Made by a program: the position numbers and the translations under genes
Shown: one piece after another, positions 40,290-48,676 of the stretch
Position numbering within the stretch: the stretch's first letter is position 1
How the letters are laid out: each line of letters begins with the position of its first letter
Origin: Clostridiales bacterium
Lineage (GTDB): Bacteria; Bacillota; Clostridia; Oscillospirales; Oscillospiraceae
Direction: 5' to 3'
Assembly (NCBI GenBank): GCA_004551945.1
Contig: SFPN01000024.1
Span: forward strand, 1 to 51,173
DNA length: 51,173 bases
Notes under the pieces: model-generated
Databases searched by the model: none
What the model saw: the letters and a program-made list of their open reading frames with translations, nothing else
Told to the model about the DNA's origin: nothing

Positions 40290-40622
40290 TCAGGCGGGGC
40301 GGACCACCATGCGCTGGATCTCGCCGTCCTCGCTGAAGTCCTGGATGGTGGCGATGGCGCGGATGTGATAGCCCTCGTAGATGGCGTAGTAGTACACCTG
40401 GGTGTCGCTGACGATCACCGGGTCCATGATCTCGAACTTACGGAACAGGAACCGGTTGCGGAAAAACATGTCGATGCCCTCGGTGCCGTAGGCGTGGTAC
40501 AGGGGCTGTCCTGCGTCCTTGGGGCAGTAGTCCACGAAAATGGCGGTGGGGGAGAAGAGCTGGCTCAGAGCCTTGGGATCCTGGGCCTGCATAGCCTTTA
40601 CATACTGTTTGATCAAAGTCAT
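40290..40622 (-). CDS. SnoaL/NTF2-like small protein
   Basis: 110 residues with the cone-shaped SnoaL-like pattern: KQYVKAMQAQDPKALSQLFS at the N-terminus, then strands ending in HIRAIATIQDF and IQRMVVRP. This fold contains ketosteroid isomerases, polyketide cyclases, limonene-epoxide hydrolases and the bile-acid dehydratase BaiE, as well as many non-enzymes. An aspartate in FVDYCP and histidine in LYHAYG could line the pocket. It starts 17 bases after the SDR gene and has AAGGAGG. Reaction unknown. Confidence 0.8.
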   Translation of the reverse strand: MTLIKQYVKAMQAQDPKALSQLFSPTAIFVDYCPKDAGQPLYHAYGTEGIDMFFRNRFLFRKFEIMDPVIVSDTQVYYYAIYEGYHIRAIATIQDFSEDGEIQRMVVRPA

Positions 40623-40639
40623 GGTTCTGCCTCCTTATA

Positions 40640-41440
40640 TTAATATACCTTCTCAGAGTTGAGCAGGGCGTCGGTGCCGCCGTCCACGAACATCACGTTG
40701 CCGTTGACACCGTGGGCCAGAGGAGAGGCCAGGAAGACGATCACGTTGGCGATGTCCTCGGCGGCCATCAGGTCGTCGGTGCCGTAGTTGATGGGGATGG
40801 GCAGAGCGGCCAGAGCGGACTTGGCGTTTTCACCCATGTTGACGGTCATGGGGGTGGCCACGTTGCCGGGGGCCACGGCGTTGATGCGCACGCCGTTGGC
40901 AGCCCAGGCCGGGGACACCCGGCGCACCCAGCGGGCCAGGGCATACTTGGTGGTCACGTAGATGCTGTTGCCCACGTGGAGGTTGGTGCCGTCGAACTTA
41001 TCCACGATGTTCAGGATGCGCTCCTCATTGATGGGCTTGGTCTGGCTGTAGTTGAGCATATCCACCAGGTCCATGCGGGCTGCGCCCTGGGAGATGGTGT
41101 TGGAGGAAATCACGACGCAGCTGCCGCCCTTCTTCTTCAGCAGGTCGAACAGGCCGTGGGCCAGGTTCACTGCGCCGAAGTAGTTCAGGCTGATGATCAG
41201 CTTCAGGTTGCTGCCGGTGCCGTTGACGCCGGCGTTGCAGCACAGGCCGTCGATGCCGTCGGGGTACTGCTCGTGCAGGGTCTGGATCACATGGTCCCGG
41301 CCCTCCTGGGTGGCCAGGTTTGCGCAGATATCGCCGTCCTTGAGGTCAACGTTGATCACTTCGTGGCCCTGGGCGCGGAGAATCTCCACGGTCTTCCCAC
41401 CGATGCCGCCGGAACCGCCGGTCACAACATAAACTCCCAT
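40640..41440 (-). CDS. Short-chain dehydrogenase/reductase, 3-alpha-hydroxysteroid-type
   Basis: 266-residue Rossmann enzyme. TGGSGGIG (residues 7-14) binds NAD(P), NVDLKDGDI selects the cofactor, CCNAGV is the core strand, VISSNT gives the catalytic Ser and YVTTK the Tyr-x3-Lys. The extended segment between Ser and Tyr (about 30 residues) and FVDGGTDAL at the end resemble 3-alpha-hydroxysteroid and coniferyl-alcohol dehydrogenases. Paired with a SnoaL-like protein, it may modify a cyclic or steroid-like compound; substrate not determined. Promoter TTGACT, 16, GATAAT (41493-41520) and AAGGAGG. Confidence 0.88.
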   Translation of the reverse strand: MGVYVVTGGSGGIGGKTVEILRAQGHEVINVDLKDGDICANLATQEGRDHVIQTLHEQYPDGIDGLCCNAGVNGTGSNLKLIISLNYFGAVNLAHGLFDLLKKKGGSCVVISSNTISQGAARMDLVDMLNYSQTKPINEERILNIVDKFDGTNLHVGNSIYVTTKYALARWVRRVSPAWAANGVRINAVAPGNVATPMTVNMGENAKSALAALPIPINYGTDDLMAAEDIANVIVFLASPLAHGVNGNVMFVDGGTDALLNSEKVY

Positions 41441-41492
41441 AATATAACCTCCTTATTCTGTCGGGGACAAAATTAAATTTTTATTGTTCTTT

Positions 41493-41520
41493 ATTATCTT
41501 TAATTCATAAAAAAAGTCAA
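41493..41520 (-). promoter_or_regulatory. Sigma-A promoter of the SDR/SnoaL operon
   Basis: On the minus strand TTGACT (41515-41520), 16 bases, GATAAT (41493-41498), about 45 bases from the start codon. Confidence 0.75.
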
Positions 41521-41647
41521 GAAAGATTTTACACAAAAAGAGGGAGGCTTCCAGGGAAGTTTTTGGGTGAGGGGGAATTTTTGCTGTCATTTCTTGCAGG
41601 CAAAAGCCAAAAAACTGTGAAAAAACCCGGAAATCCAGGGCTAACAA

Positions 41648-41673
41648 TGCAAGAGGTAAAATTGTCTCTTGCA
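41648..41673. promoter_or_regulatory. Palindrome upstream of the dipeptide transporter
   Basis: TGCAAGAG-N10-CTCTTGCA is a perfect 8+8 inverted repeat between the divergent SDR and dpp units. It lies about 85 bases upstream of the candidate sigma-54 start, the usual distance for an activator site, but a repressor or structured RNA role is equally open. Confidence 0.5.
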
Positions 41674-41718
41674 CAATCCAAAACGGGGCTGCCCCGGAAT
41701 CCGACAAACCAGAACAAT

Positions 41719-41735
41719 TTGGCAAAAGTGTGGCT
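41719..41735 (+). promoter_or_regulatory. Candidate sigma-54-like promoter of the dpp operon
   Basis: TTGGCAAAAGTGTGGCT keeps GG-N10-GC exactly, with two mismatches in the -24 box and one in the -12 box. A sigma-A alternative is TTGTAT (41735-41740), 17, TAAACT (41758-41763). Either is possible. Confidence 0.4.
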
Positions 41736-41806
41736 TGTATTTCCGCCAAAAGAATGGTAAACTGCAACCGACAATTTAATAATGGGAGAGCTATTTTTTG
41801 TTGTAA

Positions 41807-41827
41807 CGCCGCGGACTGTCCGCGGCG
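41807..41827 (+). promoter_or_regulatory. Leader hairpin abutting the dpp ribosome site
   Basis: CGCCGCGGA-CTG-TCCGCGGCG, a 9-bp perfect stem that ends one base before the GAAGGAGAAGG ribosome site. It could protect the 5' end of the message or modulate initiation. Confidence 0.55.
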
Positions 41828-41840
41828 GAAGGAGAAGGCA

Positions 41841-43397
41841 ATGAAAAAACGTATTTTCGCACTTTTCCTGTCGGTCCTGCTTCTGGGCAGCGTACTCAGC
41901 GCCTGCGGAGACGCCCAGCCCCAGGAAGAAGGAGGATTCGGCAGCGACGGAACAAGCTCCTCCGGAGAGGCCGTCACCGGCGGGGAGCTGGTGGTGGGCA
42001 TCTCTCAGGACCTGGGAGACAGTCTTGACCCTTATCAGATGACAGCGGCAGGAACCAGAGAGGTCTTATTCAACATCTATGAAGGCCTTGTGAAACCCGA
42101 CGCCACCGGCAGTTATGTACCCGCGGTCGCTTCCGACTACACCGTGTCGGAGGATGGCCTGACCTATACCTTCCCCCTGCGGGAGGGCGTGCTTTTCCAC
42201 AACGGGGAAGCCGTAACAGCCGACGACGTTCTCTATTCCTTTGAAACCTGCGCCGCGACGTCCGTGGAGACGGATCTGGTCGAGGCGCTTTCTGCTATCC
42301 AGAGCATCGGGGAAAAAGACGGCGCCATCGTGATCACCCTCAGCGAGCCCAGCCCCGCGTTCCTGTGCTATGTGGCCAAGGTGTATATCGTCCCCGCGGA
42401 CTATGCTGAGCAGGCCACCTCCCCTGTGGGCACCGGTCCCTTCCGGTTCGTGTCCCGCTCGGTCCAGGAGAACCTGGTGGTGGAGAAGTTCGCCGATTAC
42501 TGGGGCACCCCCGCCTGCCTGGACAAGGTGACCTTCAAGATCTTTGAGGATGCCAACGCCCTCATGTCCGCCCTCAGCGCCGGCTCTGTGGACATGGCCA
42601 ACCACCTGACCGTGGACCAGGTGGACGCTGTGGCCGGGGATCAGTTCAACGTGCTGGAGGGCACCATGAACCTGGTCCAGGCCCTGTACCTGAACAACGC
42701 CGTGGAGCCCTTTGACAACGAGCAGGTCCGCCAGGCCATGTGCTACGCGGTGGACGTGGACGCCATCCTGGCCCTCACCGCCGACGGCCACGGGGCCAAG
42801 CTGGGCACCTCCATTTACCCCGCGTTCTCCAAGTACTTCGATGAGAGCCTGAACGACGCCTATCCCTACGACGTGGAGAAGGCCAAGAGCCTGCTGGAAG
42901 AGGCCGGCTACGGCGACGGGTTCGACATGACCATCACCGTCCCCTCCAACTACACCCCCCACATGAACGTGGCTGAGGTGCTGGTGGAGCAGCTGGCCCA
43001 GGTGGGCATCCGCGCCACCATCGAGCCGGTGGAGTGGGAAACCTGGCTGTCCGACACCTATGTGGGCCGGAACTTTGAGAGCACCGTCATCGGCTTCGAC
43101 GCCGCCACCCTCAGCGCCGGGGCTCTGCTCAACCGCTGGATGAGCGACGACGACAGCAACATGATCAACTACAACAACCCGGAGTACGATGAGGTCATGG
43201 CCCAGGCCAACGCCTGCACCGACGAGGACGAGCAGACTGCGCTGTACAAGCAGGCCGCCCAGATCCTCTCCGACACCGCCGCCAACGTGTATATCCAGGA
43301 CCTGGCGGACTTCGTGCTGCTGAAGAACGGCCTGGACGGCTATTCCTTCTATCCCCTGTATGTGATGGATCTGTCCACCGTCCACTATGTGGCCTGA
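41841..43397 (+). CDS. Dipeptide/oligopeptide-binding lipoprotein
   Basis: 518 residues from the ATG at 41841. Signal peptide with lipobox VLSAC (C22), a Gly/Ser/Glu linker to about residue 50, then the family-5 solute-binding fold: GGELVVGISQDLGDSLDPY, NIYEGLV, YTFPLREGVLFHNGEAVTADDV (read in two parts), GTGPFRFV, AMCYAVDVDAIL and LLEEAGYGDGF. It binds peptides or similar ligands outside the cell and feeds the DppBCDF system encoded just downstream. It is an intact counterpart of the remnant at 8683-9138, though from a different subfamily. Confidence 0.92.
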   Translation: MKKRIFALFLSVLLLGSVLSACGDAQPQEEGGFGSDGTSSSGEAVTGGELVVGISQDLGDSLDPYQMTAAGTREVLFNIYEGLVKPDATGSYVPAVASDYTVSEDGLTYTFPLREGVLFHNGEAVTADDVLYSFETCAATSVETDLVEALSAIQSIGEKDGAIVITLSEPSPAFLCYVAKVYIVPADYAEQATSPVGTGPFRFVSRSVQENLVVEKFADYWGTPACLDKVTFKIFEDANALMSALSAGSVDMANHLTVDQVDAVAGDQFNVLEGTMNLVQALYLNNAVEPFDNEQVRQAMCYAVDVDAILALTADGHGAKLGTSIYPAFSKYFDESLNDAYPYDVEKAKSLLEEAGYGDGFDMTITVPSNYTPHMNVAEVLVEQLAQVGIRATIEPVEWETWLSDTYVGRNFESTVIGFDAATLSAGALLNRWMSDDDSNMINYNNPEYDEVMAQANACTDEDEQTALYKQAAQILSDTAANVYIQDLADFVLLKNGLDGYSFYPLYVMDLSTVHYVA

Positions 43398-43449
43398 CGC
43401 CCCAGCCAAACTGACCAAATAAGCCCGAGAGAGAAAGGAGGGCGGGAAG

Positions 43450-44391
43450 ATGAAATATATTCTGCGCAAGGTTATTACTCTCATTATTACATTGTTCATC
43501 GTTTCTCTTCTCGCCTTCCTGGCTTTTCAGGTGATTCCCGGCTCCCCGGCCACCAAGATGCTGGGGACCAACGCCACGGAGGAAAAGGTGGCCGCCCTGG
43601 AGGCCGAGCTGGGCTTTGACGACCCAGTGCTGGTCCGGTACGCCCGGTGGGCCTCCGACTTTCTCCAGGGGGACTGGGGCACCTCCTACAGCTACAGCAT
43701 GCCTGTGAAGGACATGGTGATGGAGAAGCTCCCCGCCACGGCGGTGCTGGTGCTGCTGGCCTTTGTGCTGGTGGTGCTGTTCTCCTTCCCCTTGGGCATC
43801 GCCACCGCCAAACGGGAGGGCAGCGCCCTGGACCGGGTGATGACGGTGGTGAACCAGGTCTGCATGTCCGTCCCCCCGGTGTTTGTGGGCATTCTGCTGT
43901 GCTTTGTTTTCGGCATCACCCTGCGGGTGTTCGTGCCGGGAAACTTCGTCTCCTTCAGCCAAAGCCCCGGCCGGTTTTTCCTGTACATGCTCTTTCCCGC
44001 TCTGTCCGTGGCCCTGTCCCGGGTTGCCATGACGGTGAAAATGCTCCGCTCCTCCATTCTGGATGAGATGAACAAGGACTATATCCGCACCGCCTTCAGC
44101 CGGGGCCGCACCCGGGCGGAGGCCCTGCGCCGCCACGCCCTGCGCAACGCCCTCATCCCCGTGATCGCCTTTCTGGCGGTGACTGCGGCGGAGCTGGTGG
44201 CGGGGACCATCGTGGTGGAGCAGGTTTTTGCCGTGCCTGGGGTGGGGCGGCTTTTGCTGGCCTCCATCAGCACCCGGGACTTCCCTGTGGCCCAGGCCAT
44301 CGTGGTCCTGCTGGCCGCCTGGGTGGTCATCGTCAACTTCATCGCGGACATCCTGTACCAGTACATGGACCCGCGGATCAGAATTCAGTAA
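43450..44391 (+). CDS. Peptide ABC transporter permease DppB
   Basis: 313 residues, six helices. The N-terminal helix is followed by FQVIPGSPATKMLGTNATEEKV and later by the DppB motif for ATPase docking (FSRGRTRAEALRRHALRNAL, about 211-230). The C-terminus ends in QYMDPRIRIQ, the family ending. Intact, in contrast to the damaged dppB at 9166. Starts 52 bases after the binding protein with AAAGGAGGG. Confidence 0.93.
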   Translation: MKYILRKVITLIITLFIVSLLAFLAFQVIPGSPATKMLGTNATEEKVAALEAELGFDDPVLVRYARWASDFLQGDWGTSYSYSMPVKDMVMEKLPATAVLVLLAFVLVVLFSFPLGIATAKREGSALDRVMTVVNQVCMSVPPVFVGILLCFVFGITLRVFVPGNFVSFSQSPGRFFLYMLFPALSVALSRVAMTVKMLRSSILDEMNKDYIRTAFSRGRTRAEALRRHALRNALIPVIAFLAVTAAELVAGTIVVEQVFAVPGVGRLLLASISTRDFPVAQAIVVLLAAWVVIVNFIADILYQYMDPRIRIQ

Positions 44392-44427
44392 CCATTGCCA
44401 TTACCACGCAGAGGGGAGGGATGGAAG

Positions 44428-45276
44428 GTGAACCACAGAAAACGGCCCAAGGCGGGACAGCCCCTGGATCACAGGGACAGCCCCAACTATTTTCTCATCA
44501 TCGGCGGGGGGATCTCCGCCCTGATGGCGGCCCTCATCCTGGTGGGCTATGTCTGGACCCCCTATAACACCACGGAGATGTCCGGCGGCGCCAAGTTTCT
44601 CTCCCCCTGCCTGGCCCATCCTCTGGGAACCGACAACTTCGGCCGGGATCTCCTCTCCCGGATCATGGAGGGGGCGGGCAGCACCTTCCTCATTGCCCTG
44701 TGCGTGGTGCTCATCGGCGGCGTAGCCGGCACCATCATCGGCTGTCTCACCGGATACTTCGGCGGGGCGGCGGACGCAGTCCTTATGCGGGTGTGCGACG
44801 CCATCACCGCCTTTCCCAGCATCCTGCTGGCCCTGGTGCTCATCGCCGTGGTGGGCATGGGCAAGCAGCAGATTATTCTCATTCTGGGGATTCTGTTCAT
44901 CCCCTCCTTCGCCCGGGTGGTCCGGGGGGAGGTGGCCAAGCAGCGGACCCAGAACTATGTGGCCTCCGCCCGGCTCATGGGGGCCAGCCACCTGCGGATT
45001 CTGTTCCTGCACATTCTGCCCAACACCGTCCCGGTGCTGCTGCCCATTCTCACCATCGGCTTTAACAACGCGGTGCTGGCCGAGGCCAGCATGAGCTACC
45101 TGGGGGTGGGCGTGCTGCCCCCGGACGCCTCCCTGGGGCGGATGCTCTCCGAATCCCAGACCTACTTATCCAAGGCCCCCTGGTACGCCCTGTTCACCGG
45201 CCTTGCCATCGTGCTGATGATCCTGGGCCCCAGCCTGCTTACCGAGGGCTTGCAGCAGAGAAGACGGCGGGGGTAA
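44428..45276 (+). CDS. Peptide ABC transporter permease DppC
   Basis: 282 residues from the GTG at 44428 (GAGGGGAGGG in front), preferred over the in-frame start at 44395 that lacks a site. N-terminal helix at about 20-40, HPLGTDNFGRDLLSR (the DppC signature), five further helices and the docking loop ARLMGASHLRILFLHILP (about 183-200). The C-terminal LTEGLQQRRRRG is typical. Forms the pore with DppB. Confidence 0.92.
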   Translation: MNHRKRPKAGQPLDHRDSPNYFLIIGGGISALMAALILVGYVWTPYNTTEMSGGAKFLSPCLAHPLGTDNFGRDLLSRIMEGAGSTFLIALCVVLIGGVAGTIIGCLTGYFGGAADAVLMRVCDAITAFPSILLALVLIAVVGMGKQQIILILGILFIPSFARVVRGEVAKQRTQNYVASARLMGASHLRILFLHILPNTVPVLLPILTIGFNNAVLAEASMSYLGVGVLPPDASLGRMLSESQTYLSKAPWYALFTGLAIVLMILGPSLLTEGLQQRRRRG

Positions 45277-45298
45277 GAACCAGGAAGGAGGACCTTCT

Positions 45299-46087
45299 AT
45301 GCTAGACATCCAGGACCTGCGGGTCCACTTCCGAAACGCCCCGGAGGGGAAAGACGCGGTGAAGGGAATCTCCCTGCACATGGACCAGGGGGAGATCCTG
45401 GGCCTTGTGGGGGAGTCCGGCTCCGGCAAGACGGTCACCGCCATGGCCCTGGCGGGGCTGTTAAGCAGCACCAGAACCCAGCTCTCCGGCCGGATCGTTT
45501 TCCGGGACCGGGACCTGTTCCAGGCCAGCCGGGAGGAGCTGCGGGCCATCCGGGGCAAGGAGATCTGCGTGGTTTTTCAGGAGCCCATGACCTCCCTGGA
45601 CCCGGTGATGCCCATCGGCCCCCAGGTGGAGGAGGCCCTGCTGGTCCACACCGGCCTGCCCCCGGACCAGCGGCGGGTCAAGGCCCTCCAGGCCATGGCG
45701 GACGCGGAGCTGCCCGACCCGGAGACCCTGTACCGGAAGTATCCCCACGAGCTCTCCGGCGGCATGCTCCAGCGGGTGATGATCGCCGCGGCCATCATCT
45801 CCGAGCCGGACCTGCTGATCTGCGACGAGCCCACCACCGCCCTGGACGTGACCATTCAGGAGGGGATTCTGACCCTGCTGAAAAAGATCAACCAGGAGAA
45901 GGGCACCGGCATCCTGTTCATCTCCCACAACCTCCACGTGGTGCGCAAGCTGTGCACCCGGGTGGCGGTCATGTGCAAGGGAGAGCTCATTGAGGAGGGG
46001 CCGGTGGACCAGGTGTTCTTCCACCCCCAGCAGGACTACACCAAGCGGCTCATCGCCGCCATCCCCACCAGACGGAAGCGAGGGTGA
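45299..46087 (+). CDS. Peptide ABC transporter ATPase DppD
   Basis: 262 residues. Walker A GESGSGKTV, Q-loop FQEPMTSLDP, signature LSGGMLQRVMIA, Walker B LLICDEPTTALD, H-loop ISHNLHVV. The C-terminus (QDYTKRLIAAIP) stops at the start of the oligopeptide C-terminal region, so it lacks the Fe-S-type extension of longer DppD proteins. Ribosome site AGGAAGGAGG; 3 bases to dppF. Confidence 0.92.
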   Translation: MLDIQDLRVHFRNAPEGKDAVKGISLHMDQGEILGLVGESGSGKTVTAMALAGLLSSTRTQLSGRIVFRDRDLFQASREELRAIRGKEICVVFQEPMTSLDPVMPIGPQVEEALLVHTGLPPDQRRVKALQAMADAELPDPETLYRKYPHELSGGMLQRVMIAAAIISEPDLLICDEPTTALDVTIQEGILTLLKKINQEKGTGILFISHNLHVVRKLCTRVAVMCKGELIEEGPVDQVFFHPQQDYTKRLIAAIPTRRKRG

Positions 46088-46090
46088 GCC

Positions 46091-46819
46091 ATGGAGCCCA
46101 TTCTGGAGATCAAAAACCTAAACAGCTTTTACCGCCAGGGGAGCAGCGCCTTCTCCCGGGGTAAGTCCGTCCAGGTGCTCAAGGACGTGAACCTCACCAT
46201 CGGCCGGGGCGAGGTCCTGGGCCTTGTGGGGGAGTCCGGCTCCGGCAAGTCCACCCTGGCCAAGTCCATTCTGGGCATGACGGAGTATCAGGGGGAGATC
46301 ATTCACCACTCCCCCCGGCCCCAGATGGTGTTCCAGGACCCCTACTCCTCCCTGAACCCCGCCTTCTCCATCCGGCGGATTGTGGAGGAGCCTTTGCGGA
46401 TTTACGGCAAGCACACCCCCGCCCAGAGGAAGCAGCGGGTGGCGGAGATGCTGGAGGCCGTGGGTTTGGGGCCGGAGTTTTACGACCGGAAGCCCGCCCA
46501 GCTCTCCGGGGGCCAGCGGCAGCGGGTGTCCATCGCCGCGGCCATGATCGTCCGGCCCAGGCTGGTGATCCTGGACGAGGCGGTCTCCGCCCTGGACGTG
46601 ACCATCCAGGACCAGATTCTGGACCTGCTTATGAAGCTGCGGCGGGAGTTTGACCTGAGCTATCTGTTCATCTCCCATGATTTAAATGTGATCTACCAGT
46701 GCTGCGACCGGGTGATCGTCATGCAGCACGGCCAGATTGTGGAGGAAAACACCGTGGACGGCATTTTCGATCACCCCGTCCACCCCTACACCAAGCAGCT
46801 GCTGAAGGCTGCGGAGTAA
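46091..46819 (+). CDS. Peptide ABC transporter ATPase DppF
   Basis: 242 residues. Walker A GESGSGKST, Q-loop FQDPYSSLNP, signature LSGGQRQRVSIA, Walker B LVILDEAVSALD (with Ala in place of the usual Pro after Glu), H-loop ISHDLNV. Short form without the C-terminal extension. Together with DppD it powers the peptide importer. The operon continues, after 41 bases, into an S-layer-anchored peptidase-like gene. Confidence 0.92.
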   Translation: MEPILEIKNLNSFYRQGSSAFSRGKSVQVLKDVNLTIGRGEVLGLVGESGSGKSTLAKSILGMTEYQGEIIHHSPRPQMVFQDPYSSLNPAFSIRRIVEEPLRIYGKHTPAQRKQRVAEMLEAVGLGPEFYDRKPAQLSGGQRQRVSIAAAMIVRPRLVILDEAVSALDVTIQDQILDLLMKLRREFDLSYLFISHDLNVIYQCCDRVIVMQHGQIVEENTVDGIFDHPVHPYTKQLLKAAE

Positions 46820-46860
46820 ACACCCGCCCGGCGGGCGCAGAGCAAAAGGAGAGAGATACC

Positions 46861-48492
46861 ATGAAACAACGATGGAGAAGACTGGCGGCTCTGGGGCTGA
46901 CCCTCTGCCTGGCCCTGTCTATCCTGGTCATGCCCGCCCAGGCGGTCCAGCTTGAGACGGAGAACCCGGCGGACCAGATCCAGGCGGAGGAGACCCTGGC
47001 CCCCGCAGAGGAAGAAACCCAGCCGGTGGACGAGCCGGAGACCACGGAAGCAGAGGATGAGGACCTGGCCCTCCTGCCGGAGGAAGAGGAAGAGGCGCCT
47101 GTCATTCCTGCGCAGACCAGGCAGGTCCCCGCCCTGCTCACCGCCCATGTGCGGTACATGGAGGGTTTCCCCGAAGGGACCTTCCAGCCGGACAAGCAGC
47201 TGACCCGGGCCCAGGCCGCCCAGATGGTCTACCGGCTGCTGGCCGCCCCCGACAGCGGCATGGGCCCCTGTTCCTACGCCGACGTGCCCGCCAGCCAGTG
47301 GTATGCCAAGGCGGTCACCGCCCTGTGCCGGCTGGGGCTCTTTGACGACGGCAGTCAGTTCCGCCCGGAGGATATCATCACCCGTGCGGAGTTTGTGGAC
47401 CTGCTGGTCCGCTTGCAGCCGGAGGCCCAGGGACAGGCCGTCTTCTCCGACGTGCCCGCCTGGCACTGGGCAGCCCGGCAGATCGGCGCGGCCGTCCAGC
47501 TGGGGTGGATCAACGGCTACCCCGACGGCACCTTCAAGCCCGACAAGGGCCTGAGCCGGGCCGAGGCCTGCACCATCATCAACCGCATGACCGGCCGCAC
47601 CGGAGACACCGCCCAGGCCACCAAGATCATCGGCCTGGGGCTGTATTCCGACGTGACCATCGACTATTGGGCCGCTTTGACCATCGCTGAGGCCTCCGTC
47701 TCCCACACCCCCCAGGTGAGCGGAACCGTTGAGACCTGGTACGGGGTGGACCTGTCCGCCCTTACCTTCACCGCCGGCTTCCACGACGTGGGCAATCAGC
47801 TCTTCTATGTGGATCGGTACGGCAAGCTGGCCATCAGCAAAATGGTGGGGGCCTACAGCGCCAGCGCCTCCGGCGCCCTGACCCTGACCAGCTGGTCCTA
47901 CCGGATGCCCAACGTGCCCTACATCAGCCAGATCGACAACATTTACGCCTGGGTGGGCTGCGAGGCCGTGTCCACCCTCATGGGCCTGCAGGCCAAGGGC
48001 TACGCCCTGAACACCCCCCTGAAAACCTTCCTGGACAATCTGCCCCGGTCTGCCTCTGACCCGGAGAAGGGCTTTGTGGGCTCCCCCTACGTCCCTGACA
48101 CCTCCAAAAAGACCCGCACCACCATCTACCCGGCCAAGCTGGCGGAGTACGCCAACAGCTACTGCGGCGGCGACATCGTCTGCCAGGACTTCCGGGGAGC
48201 CTCCGTGACGGATCTCCAGCGGGAGCTGCTGGCGGGCAACTGCGTGGTGGCCTACATGACCCTGTGGTGGAAGGAGCCCTTCTACCGGAACTATGTGATT
48301 GAGGGCCAGGTCCAGAGCCTGGTGAGCAACAACCACGCGGTGCTGGTGTGCGGCTACGACCCGGACAAGGGATACTTCATCTCCGACCCCTATAACTACT
48401 ACAACCAGGGCCAGGTCCACCAGTATTGGGAGAACGCCCAGACCTTTGAGAAGATCTGGAACGAGCGGAAAGTGGGCATGGTTCTGCGATAA
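46861..48492 (+). CDS. S-layer-anchored C39-like cysteine peptidase
   Basis: 543 residues. Signal peptide to about residue 28 (MPAQA), an acidic Glu/Pro linker (30-85), then three S-layer-homology domains (about 95-130, 138-186 and 195-245; GFPEGTFQPDKQLTRAQAA and GYPDGTFKPDKGLSRAEA are clear). The C-terminal half is a papain-fold C39-like domain: oxyanion Gln357 in YISQID, Cys367 in WVGCEAVS, His492 in NNHAVLVCGYD and Asp509 in FISDPY. It would sit on the cell wall and cut peptides. Directly downstream of the peptide importer, 41 bases away with no terminator between, so co-transcription is likely. Peptidase activity is inferred. Confidence 0.88.
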   Translation: MKQRWRRLAALGLTLCLALSILVMPAQAVQLETENPADQIQAEETLAPAEEETQPVDEPETTEAEDEDLALLPEEEEEAPVIPAQTRQVPALLTAHVRYMEGFPEGTFQPDKQLTRAQAAQMVYRLLAAPDSGMGPCSYADVPASQWYAKAVTALCRLGLFDDGSQFRPEDIITRAEFVDLLVRLQPEAQGQAVFSDVPAWHWAARQIGAAVQLGWINGYPDGTFKPDKGLSRAEACTIINRMTGRTGDTAQATKIIGLGLYSDVTIDYWAALTIAEASVSHTPQVSGTVETWYGVDLSALTFTAGFHDVGNQLFYVDRYGKLAISKMVGAYSASASGALTLTSWSYRMPNVPYISQIDNIYAWVGCEAVSTLMGLQAKGYALNTPLKTFLDNLPRSASDPEKGFVGSPYVPDTSKKTRTTIYPAKLAEYANSYCGGDIVCQDFRGASVTDLQRELLAGNCVVAYMTLWWKEPFYRNYVIEGQVQSLVSNNHAVLVCGYDPDKGYFISDPYNYYNQGQVHQYWENAQTFEKIWNERKVGMVLR

Positions 48493-48512
48493 GTACATAC
48501 CCTGTGGAGCAC

Positions 48513-48548
48513 AAACCAGGACTTCCCGACGGGAAGTCCTGGTTTTTT
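48513..48548 (+). terminator. Terminator of the dpp-peptidase operon
   Basis: AAACCAGGACTTCCC / GGGAAGTCCTGGTTT, loop GAC, followed by TTT. It is 20 bases past the stop codon. Confidence 0.93.
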
Positions 48549-48590
48549 GCTGGGGCCGCCCGTCAGTTTCTGTAAAATTTGCCGAACTGC

Positions 48591-48619
48591 TTGCAATGTG
48601 AAACATTTTCCCGTACAAT
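48591..48619 (+). promoter_or_regulatory. Sigma-A promoter of the symporter gene
   Basis: TTGCAA (48591-48596), 17 bases, TACAAT (48614-48619); the leader to the ATG at 48677 is about 50 bases. Confidence 0.75.
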
Positions 48620-48676
48620 GAGACGGCTGAGCCTTTCGCTTGGCGACAACCAAAGAGAAAAGAGAGCGTGATTACA

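Noticed and set aside
41580..41605. TTGGC...TGCAA on the minus strand as a sigma-54 promoter for the SDR gene
   Set aside because: The GG-to-GC spacing is nine bases instead of the required ten, and a good sigma-A promoter exists at 41493-41520.
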